Assembly: GCA_025201375.1 (NCBI GenBank)
Contig: JAIWZP010000017.1
Location: 62,001 to 126,000, forward strand
Reading direction: 5' to 3'
DNA length: 64,000 nucleotides
DNA from: Gongronella butleri
Lineage: Eukaryota; Mucoromycota; Mucoromycetes; Mucorales; Cunninghamellaceae
Below are positions 44,515 through 55,471 of this stretch, one piece after another. Both the position numbers and the translations under genes were made by a program. Under the pieces are notes generated by a model, which was not told where the DNA came from, ran no database searches, and saw only the letters and a list, made by a program, of their open reading frames with translations. Each line of letters starts with the position of its first letter. Within the stretch, counting starts at the first letter, position 1.

Positions 44515-44705
44515 TTTTCGTCAGTGACCTCTGGACTGTCAATAAAGCCCGGTTGTTCACACCAGTCCTATTCATGCAAATCTCAATAAAAAAGTTTTTT
44601 CGATCTTGCAAAAGCACGCTGTACCTCGAAATCTCTTATTTTAGGTTCATAATTACGCCAAGTGCTTTCCTTCTTATTGAATGCAGCTTGAATAAGGATA
44701 ATTTC
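42638..44705 (-). mobile_element. decayed Crypton (tyrosine recombinase + GCR1_C)
   Basis: Coding fragments on the minus strand, in order: about 44693-44625 (STWRNYEPKIRDFE); 44567-44514 (DWCEQPGF, SPEVTDEK); 44447 to about 44010 (LASYLPFVINRCK, FMLGHAMLLRSQNIIALEIS); about 43920-43780 (CPVGTLALNLFAQFH, then FPDFSTRRH in another frame before a TGA); about 43770-43690 (MHKDIFQKVGVRTSKTT); 43673-43500 (RAAVQPPMDLQLMVFPDVEIW, DLAVYNVLKLLQERRAVLLQ); 43376-43215; and 42950-42638 with a GCR1_C-like domain (TITDVWNEHEDGLPGHPSV, HWRKDENLSCFFPRKKELYDAI). This order is that of fungal Cryptons with an NDC10-like core. The stretch that should hold the catalytic H-R...W-Y residues is absent, replaced by a T-run in sense orientation (plus-strand A-run about 43672-43686). 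It is a pseudogene and non-autonomous. Confidence 0.75.
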
Positions 44706-45148
44706 CTAGTCTTCAGCCAGCTCACGCTGGCTCACGCTGGCTGTCCATCATCTTGTGAATGCGAGCGAGTGCGGCTGCTGTGGCGCTGCAATCCCATCCG
44801 GGGTGATGGGATTGGAGACTAAATCATAGTTATCAATCAATTGTCAGGCTGATGCTCATTTACAAAGCGTGGCATGGATGCACACCAGACGTATTTATTC
44901 TTACAATGCAGCGCAAGTGGGGGTGTCAAGGGAAATTTTACGTTTAAAGAGAAAAGAGCAGGAAAAACAATAAAAAGGGGTGGGGGCCAATAATAAGCGT
45001 GCCAGCAGTCGCAGGTAAAGGCGGTGATTGAATTCGACTGTAAAAAGGGGAAGGAGGGTTGTCGCCAATTGCCCAAACTTTTGCCTCTTTTTTGCTCTAT
45101 TTTTTTTTTCTTTGTTCTTTTTCTTGTCACTTTTGTTGTCGTGTGCGG

Positions 45149-48100
45149 ATGAAATCGGTCGACCTTGCCGAAGTTCCTGATATACGGTGTTCTGAGCCGC
45201 CTTTGGCGCATCGCAAGAAGCTTGCGACGTGCAACAAGCAAAATCTCGGCAAGGCCACGCACGTTCAGCGGTACAGGTGCTACCACAAGGACTACAACTT
45301 TTTCGCGTCGCCATGTGTTGTTTGCGCGTCGATTGTGCGCGCGGGCAGGTACAAGCCTGGGCAAGAAAAGTGCCGATTTGTGCAATGGCGTGGGTTTGCC
45401 AATCCTCCCGCGGATTTCCGTGTAGTGTTTATGAACGAAAAGTCGGTGCAATTGGCGTCCATTCTGAGCGAGAAAAGCCTGTTCCACCAGACACTGGACG
45501 GGCTGGACGCCACCCATCTTTTGTATTTGCGCGACCGGATCCGACCCATGTTGCATCAACTTCTCGAGCGCGATGGCAATGCGCTTAGCAAGGTGCCCGA
45601 GAAACAACGATATTTGCGGCCGGCGATGCAATCTGTCCGACAGATTTGCGACGTGTGCTCGACGTCGCTTTTCAACTTGTCGTTTGTCTGCCGCGAATGC
45701 GCGTTTGAGGTGTGCATCGACTGCATGGCCTTGATTGAGGACGACCAATCGCCCGAGGGAAGAATACTGAGACTCGCCGTGGGCAAGGCACCTGAACATG
45801 TCATTGACAAGGCGTGTGCTGACGTGGGCCACCATACAAAGGGCCAATTCCTCGGTTTGTATCGCTACAACAACCAGTCCATCGGCCGATGGGAAAGAGA
45901 AACAGCCATCGACCCCAATGTCGATCCCACACCCAGCCCGAACCTTCTCGACAAGGCCCCGCGCTATCTCCTCGGCAAAAACGAGACTGCTTCTCGTCGT
46001 GGCAAAAAGCGACAGAAACCGATGCACCGTGTTGTTGACGACGATGACCAGTGGGCGACAAACCTCGACAATGAGTCAATGGCCATCGACGCGGGTCCAT
46101 TGGACGACAAATGTGCGACCATTCGTGCATCTGCCGGGTTTGTCGATGCCGACAAGGTATTGCGCGTCGATCAGGCGGCCATCGACACGTTGCTCTTCCA
46201 GGCGTACTGGTCGCAGGGCAAGCCACTCGTGGTTAGCGACGTCATGAGCCGCAGCAAAGCCAATTGGTCACCCGCCATGTTTTGCAAGCTTGGCCAGCAG
46301 ATCAGCGAGACTGTCGAAGTCCATGATTGCCACGCCATGCTGCCACGGGAAGTTCCCATCGACGATTACTTTGACGCCTATACGGGCAAGGCGAAACTAA
46401 AGACAGATGCCACATCCGACGAGCCTGTTGTCTGCGAGCTCATCGATCCAGACACGGACCCAGATTTCGATCCGAGCCCGTATGTTCGAAGCAAAAAAAA
46501 CCTACGACGACGCCCGCTGCCCAAAAAAGTTCACCTACCAAAGGGCTCGTCCGCCGACAACACCGACACGGTAAAAAAAAATTCACAAAAAAAAAAAAGG
46601 GGGAGGAAGGAAGGAAGGAAGGGGGAATTGAGCAAAAATAAGCAAAAATGAGCAAAAAAAAAGAAAATCTGGAATTCAGGCATTCATGACGCTAATGGTT
46701 TCGCAGGATGACAGGTCAAGTCGCGCCACCACGCCGCAGATCAAGGTCGTCGACGATGCAGACAACATCCCCGCCAGTCCCCCGGCCAAAAACGACACAA
46801 TGGCAACCGAAAGCCCCATTTCTGTTGTGCCCGCGGCTGATGAAGTGGCCAATGATACCAGCGACACGTGCATTGCTGTGAAAAGCGAGGAAATCGACGC
46901 GTCCGGTGCCGCTTTGATCAATGATGCGTCTGAATGCGCGATTGAAGCGAGCATCAAGATGGTGGACGACATGGAGCCCATCTCCGTCGGTACCACGGCC
47001 ACCACAGCACCTATACCAATCCACGTTGCTCAAGGTCCCTGCTCGCAAGCCGCTGTTGGTGCGTTCAGCAAAGAAAAGAGCCCTGATACCTGCGCCACCG
47101 TGGCCACCATCAAATCTGATGATGCCATGGACGTCGATTCACCCCTGGCCATCACCAAGGAACAAGAATTGACCGACAAGGATGCTTTGGACGCGACGGA
47201 TACGATCGAAAAGGAGGAATCCACGTCAAATAATGACGCAGGCAACCCCCCGTCCAAGAAGCAACCGCGCCGTTCGAGAAAGCCCACCATGCATACGCGA
47301 TCTTCATCCAGCCGCCAGTCGCCACCAAAGACTCTCCTTCGGACATTGAATCGCGAGTATAGCAGCGCGTCTGTGCTCAAAATCAAGGATTGGCCGCCAT
47401 CCGAGGCCTTTGTCAAGGTCGCGCCGCATCTGTTCCACGACTACATGGACAACATTCTGCCCGTCCCTGAGTATTGCGCAGACATGGGCAGACTCAACCT
47501 CGCCAGCTATCTGTCGCCGCTCTTTGTCAAGCCAGATGTCGGGCCAAAGCTCTTTATCGCCTTTGGTCTGCCCCCTCCTTCCGTCGAGGACATTGTCGGC
47601 ACCACCAATATCCATTGCGACATGTCTGATGCCGTCAATGTCATTTGCCACTCGCAACCCAATCCTTATTTCGCTGACATTACCGATCAAGGTAAGAAAG
47701 AAAGCAAAAAAAAAGGGAAAAAAAAAAGGAAAAAATCAAGAAAAAAATTGAAAAAACTAGTGTATTGACTCTTTTAATTTTTTTTAAAAAGGTCTCAATG
47801 ACACCGACTCGACGGGGGCGGACAACAAGGAGGTGGTGGCGGTGTGGCACGTATTCAAGCATGAGGACATGAGCGCCCTGCGTGCCTTTTTGACCAAGCT
47901 TTTGGAACCCGAGGAATACGGGGCATTGGCGATGCCCAAGGGCTACCGCGTCTTCCGTCACCTCAATCACACCAACAGCGACCCACTGCACGGCCAGTGG
48001 GTGTATCTGAATGAAGAAAGATTGACGCGTCTGCGCAATGAATATGGCGTTGTGCCCTGGACCATCTATCAAAAGCAGGGCGACGCCGTCTACGTGCCTG

Positions 48101-48672
48101 CCGGATGCGCGCACCAGGTCAGAAACGTGCAAAACGCCATCAAATGCGCCTACGACTTTTTGTCCCCCGAGAACATCCACCGATCCGCAGAAATCACACG
48201 TCAATACGCCGAATGCGCCCAAGAAGACGTCCTGCAGCTCAAATCTACTCTGCTATGCTCTTGGCTTACCACTTCGCAAATCATCAAAGATGCGCAACCC
48301 AAAAATGACACAGGGCGACGCGCAAGGGCTTCCACTAGTGCGAAAAAGTCGTCCACAGAGACCAAAGTTGCCGAATCGCCCGAAAACACGCCTTCTCAGC
48401 CTGATGACACCGAAACAGCGCACCAGCAAAGCGACGCCGCCCCGCAGCAACAACAATTCGACACACCGGAGCACGTTGAGGCATCGCAGCAGCACCAACA
48501 AGAGCAAAATGAACAGGCCGAGCAAACAGGCCAGTCGGAAGAGCTGGAACAAGCATTGTCCCAGCCAGACCTTCATCAAGCATCACCTAGCATGGCCCAC
48601 CGCGATACGAGTCCCAATCCCATTGACTTGGAAGATGATTCCTTGCCATTTAAAAAGCCACGCCTGGAATAA
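45149..48672 (+). CDS. KDM3/JHDM2-like JmjC histone demethylase
   Basis: Three exons: 45149-46570, 46680-47691, 47792-48672; 1104 aa. An N-terminal Cys-rich region (CYHKDYNFFASPCVVC) and a C2HC4-like finger (ICDVCSTSLFNLSFVCRECAFEVCIDC) precede the first half of the JmjC fold (YWSQGKPLVVSDV). Then comes a long disordered insert (about 490-690). The catalytic half follows: LHIHCD-like NIHCDMSDAVNV (iron ligands H and D, about residue 786) and GDAVYVPAGCAHQVRN (third ligand His, about 917), ending in DFLSPENI as in KDM3. KDM3 proteins remove H3K9 mono/dimethylation in the nucleus. The C-terminus is Gln/Glu-rich. The large insert splitting the fold is unusual compared with animal KDM3. Confidence 0.87.
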
Positions 48673-49212
48673 GGCTTTTTTTTTTTTTTTTTTTTTCATC
48701 CGCATCCTTCATAAATTTCTCGTCCAATGAACTTTTTTTTTCAGCAGCCAAGATCTTGTTCCCCTCATCCCCTCCTAACCTCTTTGACGCTTGCAATGTA
48801 ATAGAACAAAATCAAAAAATGGCTCTTTTTTTTTTGTTACGAGCAATTGAATTAGGGGTTCCACGTCATGCGTTTTTTTTTTGGGGGGTGGCTAAATTTA
48901 AGCCGATAACGGGGTCCCCGCATGATTTGTGCACCAATGCCAAGTTCTGGCAAAGTCAACGCCAAAGGCCAGGCTGTGTGCCTCTTTATGCAAGTTCGTG
49001 GCTTCCTATTGTGGCACACTTTGCATGATTTGAAATACGGACAAAAATTATCCGGACCAGTCGTCCACTAATCCACGCGACACGGTCTCGCATACACTGT
49101 GATATAAAAGGCACCCTTTTGGCCATTGATCAAAAAAAAAAAAAATCGAGAACAAAAATCGCTCTTTTTTTCCCTCACGTATCTCAAACCTCACAAAAAA
49201 TCTTATTTTAAA
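48673..49212 (+). promoter_or_regulatory. upstream region of NmrA-like gene 1
   Basis: Holds poly-T at 48678-48698 and 48824-48835 and a TATA box (TATAAAAG, 49103-49110) about 103 bp before the ATG. From about 48824 onward it matches the upstream region of gene 2 (from about 52199). Confidence 0.6.
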
Positions 49213-50079
49213 ATGACAGCAGACAAGGTCTTCATTATTGGCGCGACTGGCAATGTTGGCACGTACGCGGTGAAGAAGCTCTTGGCAGACAAGGTGCCGA
49301 CAACCATCTTTGTACGTGATGTGGCCAAGGCCAAGCAACTTTTTGGTGACGATGCACATTTGATGGTGGTGCAAGGCTCTCTTGAAGATCTTTCTCCGTT
49401 GGCAGAGCACCTGCACGGCCACACGCGTCTTTTTTTGCTTGCGAATGCCGCCGCGCTCGAGGCAAAGGGGACCATTGGCCAATTGGCGTTTGCCGCAGGC
49501 ATCAAGCAGATTGTCGACATTTCCGGTGGCACGGTCGGTGCTCCATGGCGCACGTCCTTTTTTGGTCATGAACACTATTTAGCGGAACAAGCATTGCTCA
49601 ATGCAAAGACCACGGGCACACATGTTGTTGCTTTGCGGCCGATGCGCTTCATGTCCAACTTGCAAACATTTGACCGCGCGCAAAACGACACCTTTTATGA
49701 CATCATTGGCGCCGACGAGCCGCAGCGATGGATCTCGCCGCGCGACATTGGCGAGCTTGCCGCGACAATCTTGCAAGAGGATATCCAAAAGCACGGCGAT
49801 GCCGTCTACGAGATGGGTGGCGACGTAAAGACCCCCGCAGAGCGCATTGCCATCTTTGAGCGCGTTCTAGGCCGCCCATTCGCCTACCAGCAAGTCACGC
49901 CAAAGCAGAAATTCGACTCGATCACGGCCGCCATTCCCTATTTTCCCTTCCAAGCCGTCCTCGAGCTATCCACTCTTGTCGACCGCGATCCGCACGTCTC
50001 ACTCACCCTGCCCATCTTGCTGGGCCGCGAACCGGAAACACTCGAGGAATACGTTCAAGCCAATCGCCACCTCTTTTGA
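49213..50079 (+). CDS. NmrA-like NAD(P)-binding protein, copy 1
   Basis: 288 aa, intronless, in contrast to nearly all other genes here. Rossmann motif GATGNVGTYAVKKLL at residues 8-22, followed by TIFVRDVAKAKQLF, the NmrA/SDR-a type sugar- or quinone-reductase-like layout. HYLAEQALLNAKTTGTHVVALRPMRFM matches the atypical SDR pattern in which the catalytic Tyr is absent. Related proteins are redox sensors or NAD(P)H-dependent oxidoreductases; the substrate is unknown. The nearly identical copy 2 lies 3.4 kb downstream. The chosen ATG directly precedes the first strand; the open frame upstream has no Met in a good context. Confidence 0.88.
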   Translation: MTADKVFIIGATGNVGTYAVKKLLADKVPTTIFVRDVAKAKQLFGDDAHLMVVQGSLEDLSPLAEHLHGHTRLFLLANAAALEAKGTIGQLAFAAGIKQIVDISGGTVGAPWRTSFFGHEHYLAEQALLNAKTTGTHVVALRPMRFMSNLQTFDRAQNDTFYDIIGADEPQRWISPRDIGELAATILQEDIQKHGDAVYEMGGDVKTPAERIAIFERVLGRPFAYQQVTPKQKFDSITAAIPYFPFQAVLELSTLVDRDPHVSLTLPILLGREPETLEEYVQANRHLF

Positions 50080-51900
50080 TTATAGCAAAATTTTATACGT
50101 GTTTTAGCTTGCAAATCTTGTCATCTCGAAGAAAAAGACGTTGAAATAAATAAATAAATTAATGCTAAAGTGAGAGTCATGAACGGCAAAAATTTTGATG
50201 CACCAAAGCCATGAGTGGCGCAGTCAATTCAAGTATGTAAAAAAAAAAAAGGAGTTTAATCGCTGAAATTGAGTTCCATTTTTCTTGACAGTGCAAGACA
50301 CCCATACAAGCATTGATGTACACCAATTTGCTATATTATTGTTGATTCAATCCGAGCGAGACAATATACCAAAAAGTAAGTTGAACAAGGAAAAACAAAA
50401 AAACCTTTTATTTTTGCAGTTTGCACGTGGAGACGAACTTCATGATCTTTCTATTATTATACAGCACGCGTGTGATGCTTATCAAAAGACCCACAGCAAG
50501 TTTGGCGCGGACAGGGCCGAGCAGTATTGAACCCCTTGTTCATCCTTGCCACCTGAAAGTATCTCGCAAAGTTGGATTCTCCGATTGCTCCTGTGAAGAG
50601 CGCAAATGACACAAATCATGATTTGCAGTGGCAGGCTCCAAAACCAATCCGTGGAAAATAGCCTCCCTGAATTGCGCCAAACTTACACATAAGGAATCTC
50701 GCATGGAGAAACGACAGAGTGCGCCAAAAAAATCGAGCGATCCATCTGCGTGTCAACGAGGAATGTGAAATTTTAGATTAAAATTTGCAGGCGAATTGCA
50801 CCCGAAAAACGCGCCGCAAAGACGCATTTGACGCGTCCATCAGAACGCGATGTTCCAGAAGTATAGATTTGATAGGGAACAGACGCGTCTAGCTCCACGT
50901 TTGACGCGGTTTAACGCGCGTCGAATCCGTAGGCTTAAACTTTATGCCGCGTTGAATCCGCCAAAAATTAATTTTTTCAGAGATCACAAGTGTCTGCACG
51001 CGCTTCACGTCGTTCTGTTTCTCATGATATAACTTTCAAGGCGCTGAAAGCGATCCTCATTGAGTTTTCCTAAAGATGAAAATTTGCAGCTTTTCATGTT
51101 TTACGCCAAATCCAGTCCATGGGCCCCCGATTTTTATTGCGTATTTATCGGTGAATTGTCACCCTTTACCATGTGTATAAATGATGTGGTGATCCGAGGA
51201 CCTAAATTTTGCAATTTTCAGATCTTCGACTGTATCCCAGGGAAAATTCGCCATTTTGAAAATCGTCATTGCTCAGCATGTAGTAACTGCAGTGACGCGA
51301 GAGTGGGTCATTAAAACGAGAATCCTTGAAAGCACTGGATCGAAGAGTCTATATCTCTGTAGACCATAAAACTATCGACTAGCAATAAAAATACAAGAAA
51401 AAGGCCTCAACAGCGAATTTCTCGACAACCACAAGTCAATCTCCAGTTTTTCTTCTTCTCGCAGCAAGCGACAAACCGAGGTCAGTGTTTAAGCATAATG
51501 ATTGAGCTCGTTGACCCGAACAGTTTTGTGCAATGCAACCAAAATGCCAAAACGCACCGATTTGTGAGATCAATCCTGTTACAGTAACTCGATTCATGTT
51601 CAAAAAGTCGTAGAGGCCGGCTCCCATGGAGATGAACATTGGACAAGGGCACAGGCCATGGGGTAACGCTTGCCAATGGTGAACAAGAGCAAAATAAAAG
51701 ACACAATGAACATTCGCGCATATGTTTCTCGACGCGGTGCTGACCAAGTCGCATGAAACACAACCCAACAAACATGAGGGAGAATCAGACGCTTCTTTTG
51801 ATACCTTTTTTCATTTATTTCTGTTGCTCTTTTCCTGTCGTGTGAGGCTGCGAGCGCCAATTTTGACGTTTACTGACATTTTCTTCAAAAAGTATGCAGC
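50080..51900. other. downstream spacer of duplication unit 1
   Basis: AT-rich; matches 53461-55060 in segments (for example the AAATAAATAAATTAATG block, the ACGCGTCTAGCTCCACGTTTGA block and the GATGATCCGAGGACCTAA-like block). Small open frames are not conserved between copies, so I call no gene. Confidence 0.6.
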
Positions 51901-51939
51901 TAAAGGGCACGAGGTCAATGACACTGGTCATCACGAGCT

Positions 51940-52159
51940 TGTTGTTCACTATAGGGTACTAGCACTCATAATTGTGGACGTGGCCAGATGAAAAAGTAAA
52001 AAAAGTGGATAAAATTGTTTTTTTTATGAGTGCGACGCGTTCCAATGGAGCAAAATACACCGGGTTTCTTACTCAAAAAGACGTCGACATTGTGCTTACC
52101 AAGCACAGACTCAAAGTGTGCGCGGATCATGGGCGTGTCTTCCTGGCAACCGTTGGCGG
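51940..52159 (-). pseudogene. fragment of purple acid phosphatase gene
   Basis: Bases 52159-52073 match exon 6 of the phosphatase at 55946-55860: same 87-nt length, intact borders, MIRAHFESVLGKHNVDVFL against MIRAHLEPVLTKHNVDIFL. A part of exon 7 follows (the block around 51967-51990, HNYE region), but its 3' splice site AG is lost and the rest of exon 7 is missing. To the right it is cut at a poly-T junction. Truncated at both ends; cannot make a phosphatase. Confidence 0.85.
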
Positions 52160-52484
52160 CTGCAAAAGAGAGGAAAAAAGCAGCCAATTGTTCGCGTTTT
52201 TTTTTTTTACGAGCAATGGAAATGGGGTTCCGCGTCATGCTTTTTTTTTTTTTTTTTTTTTTTTGAGGGGAGCAGCGGCTAAATTTAGGCCGAGAGTGGG
52301 ATCCCCAGGGCATGATTTGTGTACCAATGCCAAAGTTCTGGCAAGGTCGACGACAAGCGTGAGGCTGTGCCTTTGTAAACGTTCGCGGCCTTCCTATTAT
52401 GGCACCTCTTGCATGATTTGAAATCCGGGCATAATTACCCGGACCAGTCGTCCACTAATCAACGCGACACGGTCTCTCGTCCTC

Positions 52485-52491
52485 TATAAAA
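52485..52491 (+). promoter_or_regulatory. TATA box of NmrA-like gene 2
   Basis: TATAAAA about 105 bp before the ATG at 52594, in the same position as in copy 1. Confidence 0.6.
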
Positions 52492-52593
52492 GGCACACTT
52501 TTGGCCATGGATCAAAAAAAAAAAAATCAAGAACAAAAAATCGCTCTTTTTCTCCCTCACACATCTCAAACCTCAAAAAAATCCCATTTTACA

Positions 52594-53460
52594 ATGACAG
52601 CAGACAAGGTCTTCATTATTGGTGCGACTGGCAACGTTGGCACGTACGCGGTGAAGAAGCTTTTGGCAGACAAGGTGCCGACAACCATCTTTGTGCGTGA
52701 TGTGGCCAAGGCCAAGCAACTTTTTGGCAATGATGCACATTTGACGGTGGTGCAAGGCTCTCTTGAAGATCTTTCTCCGTTGGCAGAGCACCTGCGCGGC
52801 CATACGCGTCTTTTTGTTCTTGCGAGTGCCGAAGTGATCGGGTCAAAGGGGACCATTGGCCAATTGGCGTTTGCCGCAGGCATCAAGCAGATTGTCGACA
52901 TTTCCGGTGGCTCAGTTGGTGCTCCATGGCGCACGTCCTTTTTTGGTCATGAACACTATTTAGCGGAACAAGCATTGCTCAATGCGAAGACCACAGGCAC
53001 ACATGTTGTTGCTTTGCGGCCGATGCGCTTCATGTCTAACTTGCAGACATTTGACCGCGCACAACACGACACTTTTTATGACATCATTGGCGCCGACGAG
53101 CCACAGTGTTGGATCTCGCCGCGCGACATTGGCGAGCTTGCCGCGACAATCTTGCAAGAGGATATCCAAAAGCACGGCGATGCCGTCTATGAGATGGGTG
53201 GCGACGTAAAGACCCCCGCAGAGCGCATTGCGATCTTTAAGCGCGTTCTTGGTCGCCCATTCGCCTACCAGCAAGTCACGCCAAAGCAGAAATTCGACTC
53301 GATCACGACCGCCATTCCCTTTTTACCCTTCCAAGCCGTCCTCGAGCTGTCCACGCTTGTCGACCGCGACCCGCACGTCTCACTCACCCTGCCCATCCTG
53401 TTGGGTCGCGAACCAGAGTCACTCGAGCAATACGTTCAAGCCAATCGCCACCTCTTTTGA
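52594..53460 (+). CDS. NmrA-like NAD(P)-binding protein, copy 2
   Basis: 288 aa, intronless, same length as copy 1 and differing at roughly twenty residues. Differences are scattered, with one cluster: FLLANAAALEAKG in copy 1 against FVLASAEVIGSKG here (about residues 74-86), on the strand-loop expected near the cofactor/substrate pocket. Others: PQRW to PQCW, IFERV to IFKRV, PYFPF to PFLPF, ETLEEY to ESLEQY. The Rossmann motif is unchanged. The frame is intact, so both copies may be active, possibly with shifted substrate range. Confidence 0.88.
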   Translation: MTADKVFIIGATGNVGTYAVKKLLADKVPTTIFVRDVAKAKQLFGNDAHLTVVQGSLEDLSPLAEHLRGHTRLFVLASAEVIGSKGTIGQLAFAAGIKQIVDISGGSVGAPWRTSFFGHEHYLAEQALLNAKTTGTHVVALRPMRFMSNLQTFDRAQHDTFYDIIGADEPQCWISPRDIGELAATILQEDIQKHGDAVYEMGGDVKTPAERIAIFKRVLGRPFAYQQVTPKQKFDSITTAIPFLPFQAVLELSTLVDRDPHVSLTLPILLGREPESLEQYVQANRHLF

Positions 53461-55471
53461 TTATAACAAATTTTATAGATGTTTTAGCATGCACGTTTGT
53501 CACCATAGAAGAGAAAAGACGTTGAAATAAATAAATAAATTAATGATAAAATGAGAGGTATGAAGGGCAAAATGATTGATGAACCGAGTCTATGGGTGGC
53601 GAAGTCAAGTGCGAATACAAAAAAAAAAAAAAAAAACGAATTAAATTGCTGAAATTGAGGTTTATTTTTTTTTTTTTTGCATCGCGCGAGATACCTATAC
53701 GAGCATTGGTGAACACAAATTTGCTACAACTTTGATATTTCCATAAGAGCGCGCCAATGTACAAAAAAAAAAAAAGATTGAACAAGGAAAAACAAAATAA
53801 CTTTTTTATTTTTTGCATTTTGTTCGCGGCAATAAGCTACTGGATTTTCCTAGTATTATACTGCATGCTTATAATTTTATCAAAAGATCCACAGCAAGTT
53901 TGGCGCGGAAAAGACCAAGCAGTGTTGAACACGGCATCAAATGATAAAATACGCCTCTTTTCCAAGATTGCTGGCGTTAAAATAACTCGATCGCCGCCAA
54001 ATTTGAACTCATTGTTCTTCCTTGGCAACTGTAAGTATTGCATAAAGTTAGAATCTCCCATTGTTCCCATGAAGTGCGCAAATAGCACAAATCATAATTT
54101 GCAGTGGAAGGCTTCCAAACCAATCCACGAAAAATAGCCTCCCTGAATTGCGCCAAATTCACACATCAGGAAGTTCGCATAGAGAAACGACAGAAAGATC
54201 CAAAAAATCGGGCAATCCATCTGCGTGTCAACGAGCACTGTGCAATTTTGGTTTAAATTTTGCAGGCTAATTGCACCCGAAAAACGCGCGCGAAGACGCG
54301 TTTGACTCGTCCACTAGAAAGTGTCGTTCCAGATGTATAAATTTGATAGGAAACAGACGCGTCTAGCTCCACGTTTGATGCGGTTCAACGCGCGTCGAAT
54401 CCGTAGGCTTAAACTTATGCCGCGTTGAATCCGCCAAAATTTATTTTTTTCAGAGATCACGAGTGTCTGCAAACGCTTCACGTCGCGCTGTTTCTAGTGA
54501 CATAACTTTCAAGATGCTGAGAGCGATCCTCGTTGAGTTTGCTCTGAGGTAAAAATTTGCAGCTTTTTGCGTTTTACGTCAAACCTAGTCCATAGGCCCC
54601 GAGTTTTTATTGCATATATATCGTTGAATTGACGCCCTTTAACTTGTGTATAAGTGACGTGATGATCCGAGGACCTAAGTTTTGCATTTTTCAGGCCCTC
54701 GACTGTATCCCAGGGAAAATTCGTCATTTTGAAAATTGTCATTGCTCAGCGTCTAGTAATCAAAGTGACCCGAGGGAAGGGTCATTCGAACGAGAATCCT
54801 TGAACTCACTGGATCTCAAAGTCTATTTCTCTGTAGGCTATAAATTGATCGACTAGCAATAAAAATAAAATGAAAAGGCACCAATCGCGAGTTTCTCGAC
54901 AACTAGCAAGTCGATCGCCAGTTTTTCTTCTTCTCGTAGTATGTAACAAACCTAGGTCAATGTCTAGATACGTTTTTTCATTCATTTCTCTTGCTATTTT
55001 TCTCTGATGTAAGGTTCCGAAAGCCCATTTTGTCGTGTGCTTACATTTTCTTCAAAAAGCATGCAGTCAAAGGGCATACAGTCAATTGCACTGGATAGAG
55101 GGAAAGCAGGCGCATCTTTTGATACCACGGGGGTGCGCTTTGTATAGCTGACTTGCCGTGGCCAGTTTCATTTTGTGAGCTTTGCGGCTCCACGCATGAT
55201 TTGTTTTTGCTCAGGTGACAAGCTGCATGAATTGTGCGACTGTTACGCGTTTTGGCCGTAGGAGGATCGTCTTTTTTTAGGAGACAAAGCGCCCGGATGG
55301 GCTGCAACATGGAGTAAATAATAACAAATTGAGGTTGTTTTATATAGTTTGCTATGGTGGTACAATAATAAAGTGGTAGAGTCGCCGTGCAATGGCACGA
55401 ACAGGCGTGCCCAGACCAAGCTGGGCGCCGTGGGGGGAGGTTGCGCGTTAAATAAAAACTAAGTAAGAAAT
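53461..55471. other. spacer between NmrA-like gene 2 and phosphatase
   Basis: AT-rich, matching the spacer of unit 1 up to about 55060; poly-A/T at 53619-53636 and 53667-53679. A minus-strand frame at 55310-55041 has no recognisable domain. No gene called. Confidence 0.55.

Larger units (their letters stand above)
48824..52190. repeat. tandem segmental duplication, unit 1
   Basis: Unit 1 carries the NmrA-like gene 1, about 1.7 kb of downstream spacer and a fragment of the purple acid phosphatase gene. Unit 2 (about 52199-55100 plus the intact phosphatase gene) has the same order. The offset between units is 3381 bp at the ATGs and 3474 bp further downstream, showing later indels. Genes are far better conserved than spacers. 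Confidence 0.85.
52199..55100. repeat. tandem segmental duplication, unit 2
   Basis: Second unit: upstream region from the poly-T at about 52199 (junction), NmrA-like gene 2 and downstream spacer. It joins the intact phosphatase gene beyond about 55.4 kb. The block ACGAGCAATGGAAATGGGGTTCC-like at 52210 matches the block at 48839 of unit 1. Confidence 0.85.

Noticed and set aside
48756..49028. Plus-strand frame upstream of NmrA-like gene 1
   Set aside because: The matching region of unit 2 does not conserve the frame, so it is spacer.
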